21,781 nt of DNA from Thermohalobaculum sp050331395 (GTDB taxonomy: Bacteria; Pseudomonadota; Alphaproteobacteria; Rhodobacterales; Rhodobacteraceae), in assembly GCA_050331395.1 (NCBI GenBank), contig JBHJGX010000042.1:1-21781 (forward strand), read 5' to 3'. The position numbers and the translations under genes are program-made. Shown piece after piece: positions 15,785-21,781 of the stretch (positions are counted from its first letter, which is position 1; each line of letters begins with the position of its first letter). Under the pieces are notes generated by a model. It saw nothing but the letters and a program-made list of their open reading frames with translations. It was not told the origin of the DNA and ran no database searches.

Positions 15785-16962
15785 TGGCCGACGCTTACGA
15801 TTTCTGGGCGGCCCGTCTGGCGCCCGAGGAGGTCGGCGAGGTCGGCGCGTTCTGGGACCGGTTCGTCCGTGTGGCCGTCCGGATCGAGCGGTATTTGCGT
15901 GGCGAGGCGCCCGAGGTGAACCTCGGCCAGGAGATGCGCATGGTGATGGGGCCGTTCTCGGATCGGCTCTTTTGGGCGATCGAACCGAGCGCGGGGACCG
16001 GTTGGCATTTGGTGGTGACCGCTGAGCTCACCCACTCGCTCCGGCCGCTCGCCCGCGCGATCGCCACCCGGGGTCAGGATCTCGCGGGCTGGAGCGCCTC
16101 CGACGCCCGGTTGCCCGTGGTCGAGATCTCGGCCGCCGTTCATGCGATCCTCGACCGCTCGCGGTCCGAGGCAATGGCCGTCGAGGAAATCGCGCCCGTG
16201 CGCGGGGCGCACCGGATGGTCGATCTGCAGGTGGCCGGGCGCGGCGATGCGGATTTTCTCGGCGATCAGGCAGGAGTGATCTTTGGCGTGCTCCTCGGCG
16301 ATCGGGCGGATCAGGACTGGCTCGGCGAGGCCTATGCCCGGCGCCGCGGCGGGCCTCTCGCCGTTCTGAGCGCGCGACCCAGGCGCAACGACCGCTGGTT
16401 GACCGAGTTTCGCAATGCCGCGGTGGATATCATCGCCGCCTTCGAGGCCGAGCGCCCCGAGCGCAGCTATGCGGAGGTTCCGCTCAAAACCGACGAGTTG
16501 CACGGTTTTCGGCTGAACCCGATGGCCGGCGATGCGGCGCGCCGCCGCGATGTTATCAGTTATCAGAGCCGGAACCGCGCGCTGACGGCTGCGATCTTCG
16601 CCGGGGCCCGGATCGGCACGCTGCGCTTTTCGCGCTTTCACGAAGCGTTCTGCGGGATCAAGATCCGGCGGACCGAGGCGCAGGACTTTCGCCAGCCCGA
16701 GGCCGTGCGCAAAATCGCGGAGACCGTCGAGGAGGTGTTGATGAAGGCGCGTCTCGGCGGCGTGACGGCCTTTGGCGAGGGCGTGCGACACGTTTATATC
16801 GATTTGGCCATGCTCCAGGTCGAACCGGCCATGCCGATCCTGCGCGCTGCACTCCGCCGCGCCGGGGTCGAAGCGCCGACCTGGTTGATGTTCGACGAGG
16901 CCGGGCTCGAGGACCGGTATTTCGCCCTAACCCCCGACACGCAGCCGAGCCCTGTCGCCTGA
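15784..16962 (+). CDS. Uncharacterised protein inserted between glcE and glcF
   Basis: A 392-residue protein with no clear membrane spans or signal peptide, probably cytoplasmic. I cannot assign a function. The N-terminal 110 residues (FWDRFVRVAVRIERYLRG, then MGPFSDRLFWAIEPSAG and WHLVVTAELTHSLRPLARAI, ending AGWSASDARLP) have the layout of a small domain seen in several uncharacterised proteins: helix with FW, a strand and the test for a tail of charged residues, but this is by memory and not firm. The C-terminal half has EVPLKTDELHGFRLNPMAG and ends VEAPTWLMFDEAGLEDRYF. Codon use is like its neighbours, so it looks long resident. It overlaps the glcE stop by one base and precedes glcF by 54 bases; co-transcription suggests a link to glycolate oxidase, but that is inference. 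Confidence 0.82.
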   Translation: MADAYDFWAARLAPEEVGEVGAFWDRFVRVAVRIERYLRGEAPEVNLGQEMRMVMGPFSDRLFWAIEPSAGTGWHLVVTAELTHSLRPLARAIATRGQDLAGWSASDARLPVVEISAAVHAILDRSRSEAMAVEEIAPVRGAHRMVDLQVAGRGDADFLGDQAGVIFGVLLGDRADQDWLGEAYARRRGGPLAVLSARPRRNDRWLTEFRNAAVDIIAAFEAERPERSYAEVPLKTDELHGFRLNPMAGDAARRRDVISYQSRNRALTAAIFAGARIGTLRFSRFHEAFCGIKIRRTEAQDFRQPEAVRKIAETVEEVLMKARLGGVTAFGEGVRHVYIDLAMLQVEPAMPILRAALRRAGVEAPTWLMFDEAGLEDRYFALTPDTQPSPVA

Positions 16963-17016
16963 GGCCCGCCGCCCGAGGCCCGCGCGCCGCCCCTTCGCAT
17001 CCCAAAGGAGCCGAAG

Positions 17017-18354
17017 ATGCAGACCGCCTTTACCGAGGAACAGCTCAAGGATCCCGGCACCGCTCGCGCCAACGAGATCCTGCGCAAATGCGTGCATTGC
17101 GGATTTTGCACCGCGACCTGCCCGTCCTATGCGGTGCTCGGCGACGAACTCGACAGTCCGCGGGGCCGGATTTACCTCATCAAGGACATGCTCGAGAAAA
17201 ATCGCCCGGCCGATCCGCATACGGTCAAGCATATCGACCGGTGTTTGTCGTGCCTTGCCTGCATGACGACTTGTCCGTCCGGCGTGCATTACATGCATCT
17301 CGTGGATCACGCCCGCGAACACATCGAAAAGACCTATACCCGGCCATGGCCAGACCGGGCGCTTCGCTGGATGTTGCGGCAGATCCTGCCCTATCCGGGT
17401 CGGTTCCGCCTCGCGATGGCCGGCGCCCGGCTCGCGAAGCCGTTCCGGGCGCTTCTGCCCGGCAAGCTCGGGACAATGGTCGCCCTCGCGCCCGCGCGCA
17501 TCGACCCGCCCGCGCGCCATGACGACCCTCAGGTGCATGCGGCCAAGGGCGCGCGCCGGGGCCGGGTGGCGCTTTTGACGGGCTGTGCGCAACGGGTCCT
17601 CGACGCGGAGATCAACGGCGCGACCGTCCGGCTTTTGACCCGGCTCGGTTGGGAGGTGGTGATCGCCGACGGCATCGGCTGCTGCGGGGCGCTCGTCCAC
17701 CACATGGGCAAGACCGGACGGGCCCATGCCGCGGTCCGCGCCAACGTCACCGCATGGGATCGGGAGATCCGCGGCGGCGGGCTCGATGCGGTCATCATCA
17801 ATACGAGCGGCTGCGGAACCACCGTCAAAGACTATGGCTACATGATGCGGCACGAGCCAGAGGCAGAGGCGGCCGCGCGCGTTTCGGCGATCACCCGGGA
17901 CATTTCGGAATTTCTGGCCGAATACGGGATCGGCGAGGCGGGCCAGGCGGTGCCGCTCAAACTCGCCTATCACGCGGCCTGCTCGCTGCAACACGGCCAA
18001 AAGGTGACGCGCGCGCCGAAGGATTTGCTGAAGGCGGCAGGCTTCAGCGTGGTCGAGCCCGCCGAGGGCCATCTCTGTTGCGGCTCGGCCGGCACCTACA
18101 ACCTGCTACAGCCCAAGATCGCCACCGAGCTCCGCGATCGCAAGGTGACCAATCTCGAGCGGACCCGGCCCGAGGCGATCGCCGCCGGCAATATCGGCTG
18201 CATCACCCAGATCGGGCAGGGAACGGGCGTACCGGTCGTGCATACTGTGCAGCTTCTCGATTGGGCGACTGGCGGGCCGGTCCCGCGGGCGCTCGAGGAC
18301 CTCGCGGCTGCGCGAGCGGCAGAGGCTCGCCCTGGCTCCGTGCTCGCGCTATAA
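17017..18354 (+). CDS. glcF: Glycolate oxidase iron-sulfur subunit GlcF
   Basis: GlcF carries electrons from the flavin subunits toward the quinone pool. The 445-residue product has two ferredoxin-type 4Fe-4S motifs near the N-terminus: CVHCGFCTATCP (Cys25, 28, 31, 35) and CLSCLACMTTCP (Cys76, 79, 82, 86). These are followed by two CCG domains with GIGCCGALVHHMGKTG and HLCCGSAGTYNLLQP, where the paired cysteines bind a cofactor in heterodisulfide-reductase-like proteins. ATG at 17017 has AAAGGAG 6-7 bases upstream, one of the best ribosome binding sites in the window. The stop is 8 bases before the protease gene. Confidence 0.95.
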   Translation: MQTAFTEEQLKDPGTARANEILRKCVHCGFCTATCPSYAVLGDELDSPRGRIYLIKDMLEKNRPADPHTVKHIDRCLSCLACMTTCPSGVHYMHLVDHAREHIEKTYTRPWPDRALRWMLRQILPYPGRFRLAMAGARLAKPFRALLPGKLGTMVALAPARIDPPARHDDPQVHAAKGARRGRVALLTGCAQRVLDAEINGATVRLLTRLGWEVVIADGIGCCGALVHHMGKTGRAHAAVRANVTAWDREIRGGGLDAVIINTSGCGTTVKDYGYMMRHEPEAEAAARVSAITRDISEFLAEYGIGEAGQAVPLKLAYHAACSLQHGQKVTRAPKDLLKAAGFSVVEPAEGHLCCGSAGTYNLLQPKIATELRDRKVTNLERTRPEAIAAGNIGCITQIGQGTGVPVVHTVQLLDWATGGPVPRALEDLAAARAAEARPGSVLAL

Positions 18355-18362
18355 GGCTGGTC

Positions 18363-19094
18363 ATGCGTTTTGCCCATCTAATCCTCGTCCTCGCAGCGCT
18401 TCTGCCGATCCGGCCCGCGGGTGCCGTCGATCTCGATCTCGGCCGCATGCTCACCGCGGCGGAGCACCGGGATTGGCACGCGGTCGGTCGGGTCAACATC
18501 GCCAGCTTTTCCGAGCGCGCGATGTGCACGGGAACGCTCGTCTCCTCGGATCTCGTTCTGACCGCAGCGCACTGCGTCGTCTCGGACCGGACGGGCGAAA
18601 GGTTCGCACCCGGTAACATCACTTTCGTGGCGGGCTGGCGCCAAGGACAGCTTGTTGCCAAGCGGAAGGCTGCCAAAGTCACGGTGCATCCGCGCTATAA
18701 TCGCCTTGCAGGGACGGAGCTCGAGCAGATCGGGGCAGATATCGCGCTCATCCGGCTGGAGCGGCCGATCCCCGAGACCATGGTGCAGCCCTTCCAGGTC
18801 GCACCCGTGGCCCTTGCCGAGGACCCGCTGGTTCTCATCAGCTATCGCCGCGACCGGGCCCATGCGCTCAGCCGGCAGGACGGCTGCGACATCCGCGGCG
18901 CCGGCAGCGGCGTGCTGGCCCTCGGCTGCGACGTGACCTTCGGGGCGTCCGGTTCGCCGGTCTTTACCCGGATTTCCGGCGAAATCCGACTTGTCGCCGT
19001 GATCTCGGCGATGAGCCGGATGCGCGGGCAGCCGATCGCCTGGGCTGTACAGGTCGACAATGCGATGCCCGACGTGCTCAGCGCCCTCGACTGA
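18363..19094 (+). CDS. Secreted trypsin-like serine protease
   Basis: A 243-residue protein of the chymotrypsin/trypsin (S1) fold with a signal peptide (FAHLILVLAALLPIRPAGA, cleavage about residue 21). Catalytic residues are in place: His70 in VLTAAHC, Asp126 in GADIALIRL and Ser196 in FGASGSPVF. Cys55 and Cys71 fit the histidine-loop disulfide; Cys175 and Cys189 may form a second. The usual Asp before the catalytic Ser (GDSG) is Ala195 here. Ser196 is kept, so it may still be active, but the oxyanion/zymogen-lock interaction could differ. The start at 18363 follows glcF by 8 bases with AAGG upstream. Its target is unknown; it is exported to the periplasm or outside. Confidence 0.85.
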   Translation: MRFAHLILVLAALLPIRPAGAVDLDLGRMLTAAEHRDWHAVGRVNIASFSERAMCTGTLVSSDLVLTAAHCVVSDRTGERFAPGNITFVAGWRQGQLVAKRKAAKVTVHPRYNRLAGTELEQIGADIALIRLERPIPETMVQPFQVAPVALAEDPLVLISYRRDRAHALSRQDGCDIRGAGSGVLALGCDVTFGASGSPVFTRISGEIRLVAVISAMSRMRGQPIAWAVQVDNAMPDVLSALD

Positions 19095-19134
19095 GCGGCG
19101 CGCGCACGAGGGGCACCGCACGGCACGGCCCGCT

Positions 19135-19163
19135 CTTGACGCGGGGCCAGCCGCTTCCCATTT
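19135..19163 (+). promoter_or_regulatory. RpoH (sigma-32) type heat-shock promoter
   Basis: CTTGAC (19135-19140) and CCCATTT (19157-19163) are separated by 16 bases and match the sigma-32 pattern CTTGAA...CCCCATnT, with A to C at the end of the first element. It stands about 90 bases before the small heat-shock gene, and transcription would start near 19170, which fits the first paired base of the leader structure. Confidence 0.7.
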
Positions 19164-19168
19164 CCGCG

Positions 19169-19254
19169 ATCGGCGGAGGCCGGTGCCCGGCTCCGTTTTC
19201 GGTCCGCCCGATAGGGGGACCACAACGCTATCGCTTCTGATGGAGGATACGAAG
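19169..19254 (+). promoter_or_regulatory. ROSE-like RNA thermometer in small heat-shock gene leader
   Basis: The last leader hairpin pairs TATCGCTTC (19229-19237) with the Shine-Dalgarno side GGAGGATA (19242-19249) across a TGAT loop. G19233 is bulged, so the UYGCU core (UCGCU, 19231-19235) faces AGGA as in known ROSE elements. A second hairpin lies upstream: CGGAG-G-CCGG (19174-19183) with CCGGCTCCG (19187-19195), loop TGC, and ATCGG (19169-19173) pairs with CCGAT (19208-19212) around it. At low temperature this would hide the ribosome binding site; heating would melt it. Folding was done by hand, so energies are not known. Confidence 0.65.
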
Positions 19255-19713
19255 ATGCGGAATGTCGATCTTACCCCCCTTTACCGCTCGACCGTGGGCT
19301 TCGATCGCTTGGCCTCGATGCTGGACCAAGTCTTCGCGCACGACGTGCAGGCGCCGACCTACCCACCTTACAATATTGAGAAAACCGGCGAGAATGCCTA
19401 TCGCATCACCCTTGCCGTTGCGGGCTTCGGCGAAGACGACCTGACCATCGGCGTGAAAGAGGCCCAGCTGACCGTGACCGCGAAGAAGCGTGAGGCGCCC
19501 GAGGCCGAGCGTCCGGTTTATCTGCACCGCGGCATTGCTGAGCGGGGCTTCGAGCGGCGTTTCCAACTGGCCGATTATGTTCAGGTTTCGGGTGCACGGC
19601 TCGAGAACGGGCTCTTGCACATCGACCTCGTTCGGGAAATCCCCGAGGCGCTGAAGCCGCGAACCATCAAGATCGGCTCGTCCGACACGCGCGGCGTGAC
19701 CGTCGACGCCTGA
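19255..19713 (+). CDS. Small heat-shock protein (Hsp20/IbpA family)
   Basis: An ATP-independent holdase chaperone of the alpha-crystallin family that binds unfolding proteins in the cytoplasm. The 152-residue product begins MRNVDLTPLYRSTVGFDRL, the typical IbpA-like start, followed by the alpha-crystallin domain (about 35-125) with YNIEKTGENAYRITLAVAGF (40-59), and a C-terminal GLLHIDLVREIPEALKPRTI, containing the GxLxI/V-type strand and a tail with an I-x-I-like KPRTIKIG. ATG at 19255 has GGAGG 8 bases upstream; the in-frame ATG at 19240 falls inside the leader hairpin loop. Regulation is both transcriptional (RpoH-type promoter) and probably translational (thermometer). A strong terminator follows. 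Confidence 0.95.
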   Translation: MRNVDLTPLYRSTVGFDRLASMLDQVFAHDVQAPTYPPYNIEKTGENAYRITLAVAGFGEDDLTIGVKEAQLTVTAKKREAPEAERPVYLHRGIAERGFERRFQLADYVQVSGARLENGLLHIDLVREIPEALKPRTIKIGSSDTRGVTVDA

Positions 19714-19767
19714 TCAGTCTTTGCGCCGCCCGCCCGCGGCGGGTTCGCTGACCCCAACGCGACCCGA

Positions 19768-19793
19768 GCCCGCGACCCGTTCGCGGGCTTTTT
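19768..19793 (+). terminator. Intrinsic terminator after small heat-shock gene
   Basis: GCCCGCGA (19768-19775) and TCGCGGGC (19781-19788) form a perfect 8-pair stem with a CCCGT loop, followed by TTTTT (19789-19793). This is the clearest intrinsic terminator in the window and isolates the heat-shock gene from the acyl-CoA synthetase. Confidence 0.85.
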
Positions 19794-19812
19794 CGTGTGG
19801 CGCCTCTGGAAT

Positions 19813-19826
19813 TGAACGCCCGTTCA
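19813..19826 (+). promoter_or_regulatory. Operator-like palindrome upstream of acyl-CoA synthetase
   Basis: TGAACGCCCGTTCA is a perfect palindrome of two 6-base arms around CC. It is of the size and form bound by many TetR-family dimers, and lies 11 bases before a possible -35 element. The regulator cannot be named from here. Confidence 0.45.
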
Positions 19827-19836
19827 CATTTTGGGG

Positions 19837-19865
19837 TTGACCGGGAAAATTCCCTACGCTCCTAT
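19837..19865 (+). promoter_or_regulatory. Possible promoter for acyl-CoA synthetase
   Basis: TTGACC (19837-19842) and TCCTAT (19860-19865) are separated by 17 bases. The -35 is good, the -10 matches only 3 of 6. The spacer holds the dyad GGGAA-AA-TTCCC (19843-19854), another possible regulator site. Confidence 0.35.
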
Positions 19866-19943
19866 GGACAACGCCCATCGCGACACGATGTTGCGGAGAG
19901 GCGGGATCCAGCGCAAGACTGGACGCTCTAGGGGAGGTCGACT

Positions 19944-21781
19944 TTGGACGCTTCGGCAAGCGCGGCCGCGGGCCGTGACACGTTTCCGAAACTTCTGCTC
20001 GCGAACGCTCGCGACCGCGGGGGCCGGCCGGCCAATCGCGAGAAGCAATTCGGCATCTGGCAAAGCTGGACCTGGGCCGAGGTGCATGAGGAAGTCCGCG
20101 CGCTCGCCCTCGGTCTTGTGGCCCTCGGGCTCGAGCCTGGAGACCGGATGGCGATCATCGGGGCCAATCGACCGCGCCTTTATTGGTCGGTCGTGGCCTG
20201 CCAGATGGCGGGTGGCGTCCCGGTGCCCGTCTACAACGACAGCGTCGCCGAAGAACTCCACTATGTTCTCGACCACTGCGAAGCCCGCTTTGTGCTCGCC
20301 GAAGATCAAGAGCAAGTGGACAAGGTGCTTTCGATCCAAGATCGCCTGCCCGGCATCGCCCAAGTGATCTACGAGGACCCCCGCGGTCTGCGGAATTACG
20401 ACCACACGACGTTGCATGTTTATGCGGATGTGCAGGCCGCGGGCCGGAACGCCGAGCGCGATCACGGCGCCACCATGGATGCGCGCATCGCCAAGGGGCA
20501 GGGCACCGATCTCTGCGTGATGCTCTACACCTCGGGCACCACCGGCAAGCCGAAGGGCGTCGTCCTCTCCCACGACAATATTCTTAAGACCGCGCGCGCG
20601 GCGGGCGAGTTCGACGGGCTCCGAGAGAGCGACTCGATGCTCGCCTATTTGCCGATGGCCTGGGTCGGCGATTTCATCTTTTCGATGGGGCAGGCCTATG
20701 TCTTCGGCCTCTCGGTCGCCTGCCCGGAAAGCCCGGAGACCATGCACACCGATCTGCGCGAGATCGGCCCGACCTATTTCTTCGCGCCGCCCCGGGTCTT
20801 CGAGACGCTTTTGACCATGGTCTCGATCCGCATGGAGGATGCGGGCGCCACGAAGCGCTGGCTCTATCGGACGTTCATCGACCACGCCCGCGAGATGGCC
20901 GCAAAGGAAAAGGCGGGCGAGGCGCTCACCGGCATGGAGCGCTTCAAGCTCCGCCTCGGCGAGATCCTGGTCTATGGGCCGCTCAAGAACACGCTCGGCA
21001 TGAGCCGCGTCCGCGTCGGCTATACGGCCGGGGAGGCGATCGGGCCGGATCTCTTCGAGTTCTACCGGGCGATCGGCGTCCCGCTCAAACAGCTTTACGG
21101 CCAGACCGAGGCGTCTGTGTTCATCACCCAGCACCCGTCCGACGCGGTGGAGCTCGAGACCGTCGGCGTGCCGACCCCGGGTGTCGAGATCCGGATCGGC
21201 GAGGGGGGCGAGGTCTTCTACCGCTCGCCGGGGGTCTTTCGAGAATACTACAAGAACCCGCAGGCGACCGCCGAGACCAAGGACGGCGAGGGCTGGGTCG
21301 CCACCGGCGACGCGGGGTTCTTCGACGAGCGCACGGGCCAGCTCCGGATCCTCGACCGCGCCAAGGATGTGGGCCGCTTGGCGGGCGGACAGCTCTTTGC
21401 GCCCAAATATCTGGAGAACAAACTCAAGTTCTTTCCAAATATCCTCGAGGCCGTCGTTTTTGGGCACGGGCGCGACCGCTGCATGGCCTTCGTGAATATC
21501 GACCTGACGGCGGTCGGCAATTGGGCGGAGCGGAACAATATCGCCTATTCATCTTATCAGGAACTGGCCCAGCATCCGCGCGTCTATGAAATGGTCCGCG
21601 AGAACGTCGAAGAGACGAACCGCAGCCTCGCAGCCGATCCGATGCTGTCCCACTGCCAGATCGCCCGCTTCCTCGTGCTGCACAAAGAACTCGAAGCAGA
21701 CGACGGTGAGTTGACCCGCACGCGAAAGGTGCGCCGCCGCTTCATCGCTGAGAAATTCGGCGAGCTCGTCGAAGCGCTCTA
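19944..21781 (+). CDS. AMP-forming acyl-CoA synthetase (long-chain type), 3' end cut off
   Basis: This enzyme activates a fatty or related carboxylic acid to the acyl-AMP and then the CoA thioester. The 612 visible codons show the ANL superfamily motifs in order: the P-loop YTSGTTGKPKGVV (195-207), YLPMAWVGD (235-243), YGQTEA (385-390), WVATGD (451-456) and LDRAKDVGRLAGGQLFAP (470-487). The start is TTG at 19944 with GGGGAGG 6 bases upstream; the ATG candidates further upstream are out of frame. The window ends inside a codon (TA) after EAL; family C-termini often read EALY, so a few residues are missing. Proteins of this kind often lie next to branched-chain amino acid type ABC transporter genes in alphaproteobacteria; what follows is outside the window. 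The natural substrate is unknown. Confidence 0.9.
   Translation, partial: MDASASAAAGRDTFPKLLLANARDRGGRPANREKQFGIWQSWTWAEVHEEVRALALGLVALGLEPGDRMAIIGANRPRLYWSVVACQMAGGVPVPVYNDSVAEELHYVLDHCEARFVLAEDQEQVDKVLSIQDRLPGIAQVIYEDPRGLRNYDHTTLHVYADVQAAGRNAERDHGATMDARIAKGQGTDLCVMLYTSGTTGKPKGVVLSHDNILKTARAAGEFDGLRESDSMLAYLPMAWVGDFIFSMGQAYVFGLSVACPESPETMHTDLREIGPTYFFAPPRVFETLLTMVSIRMEDAGATKRWLYRTFIDHAREMAAKEKAGEALTGMERFKLRLGEILVYGPLKNTLGMSRVRVGYTAGEAIGPDLFEFYRAIGVPLKQLYGQTEASVFITQHPSDAVELETVGVPTPGVEIRIGEGGEVFYRSPGVFREYYKNPQATAETKDGEGWVATGDAGFFDERTGQLRILDRAKDVGRLAGGQLFAPKYLENKLKFFPNILEAVVFGHGRDRCMAFVNIDLTAVGNWAERNNIAYSSYQELAQHPRVYEMVRENVEETNRSLAADPMLSHCQIARFLVLHKELEADDGELTRTRKVRRRFIAEKFGELVEAL

Noticed and set aside
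15328..16791. 487-codon minus-strand open frame
   Set aside because: It is antisense to glcE and the unknown gene; its sequence is Arg/His/Pro-rich in the way of shadow frames.
17649..18362. Long upstream extension of the protease frame
   Set aside because: It is an alternative frame of glcF. The protease has its own signal peptide and start at 18363.
19854..21467. 537-codon open frame on the minus strand
   Set aside because: It lies opposite the acyl-CoA synthetase, whose P-loop and other motifs are on the plus strand.

Overview
The window is GC-rich chromosomal DNA from an alphaproteobacterium, most likely a member of or close to the Rhodobacterales. This rests on gene order (folK, rpoZ, rsh, a DUF2062 membrane protein, pdxJ and acpS on one strand; a LabA-like NYN gene divergent from folK; lysC followed by ptsP; glcD/glcE/glcF) and on protein style. 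No genus was assigned. I see no tRNA, rRNA, insertion sequence, prophage or CRISPR array; this is mostly core chromosome.

Minus-strand block (about 1 to 6440, read right to left): folK, rpoZ (RNA polymerase omega), rsh (bifunctional ppGpp synthetase/hydrolase), a DUF2062 membrane protein, pdxJ, a LysE-type exporter, acpS, and a membrane protein that runs off the left edge. From the DUF2062 gene to acpS the reading frames overlap by a few bases, so this part looks like one transcription unit.

Plus-strand block A (6558 to 8589): a LabA-like NYN-domain protein overlaps a family 5 (UdgB-type) uracil-DNA glycosylase gene by 14 bases. A HisA-like TIM-barrel protein follows; it has lost several HisA active-site features.

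Plus-strand block B (8612 to 12286): a good sigma-70-like promoter, lysC (aspartokinase, with a possible internal start for a beta subunit), and ptsP (GAF-EI phosphotransferase of the nitrogen PTS).

Gap and block C (12287 to 19094): about 800 bases hold an inverted repeat, a 23-base tandem duplication, one weak candidate secreted protein and a promoter. Then come the glycolate oxidase genes glcD and glcE, a 392-residue uncharacterised protein inserted between glcE and glcF, glcF, and a secreted trypsin-like protease 8 bases after glcF.

Block D (19135 to 21781): a heat-shock (RpoH) type promoter, a leader that folds like a ROSE RNA thermometer, a small heat-shock protein gene, and a strong intrinsic terminator. 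After that a palindromic operator-like site precedes an AMP-forming acyl-CoA synthetase cut off by the right edge.

The most notable items are the ROSE-like thermometer, the unknown gene inside glcDEF, the possible alpha/beta aspartokinase arrangement, and the degenerate HisA paralogue.
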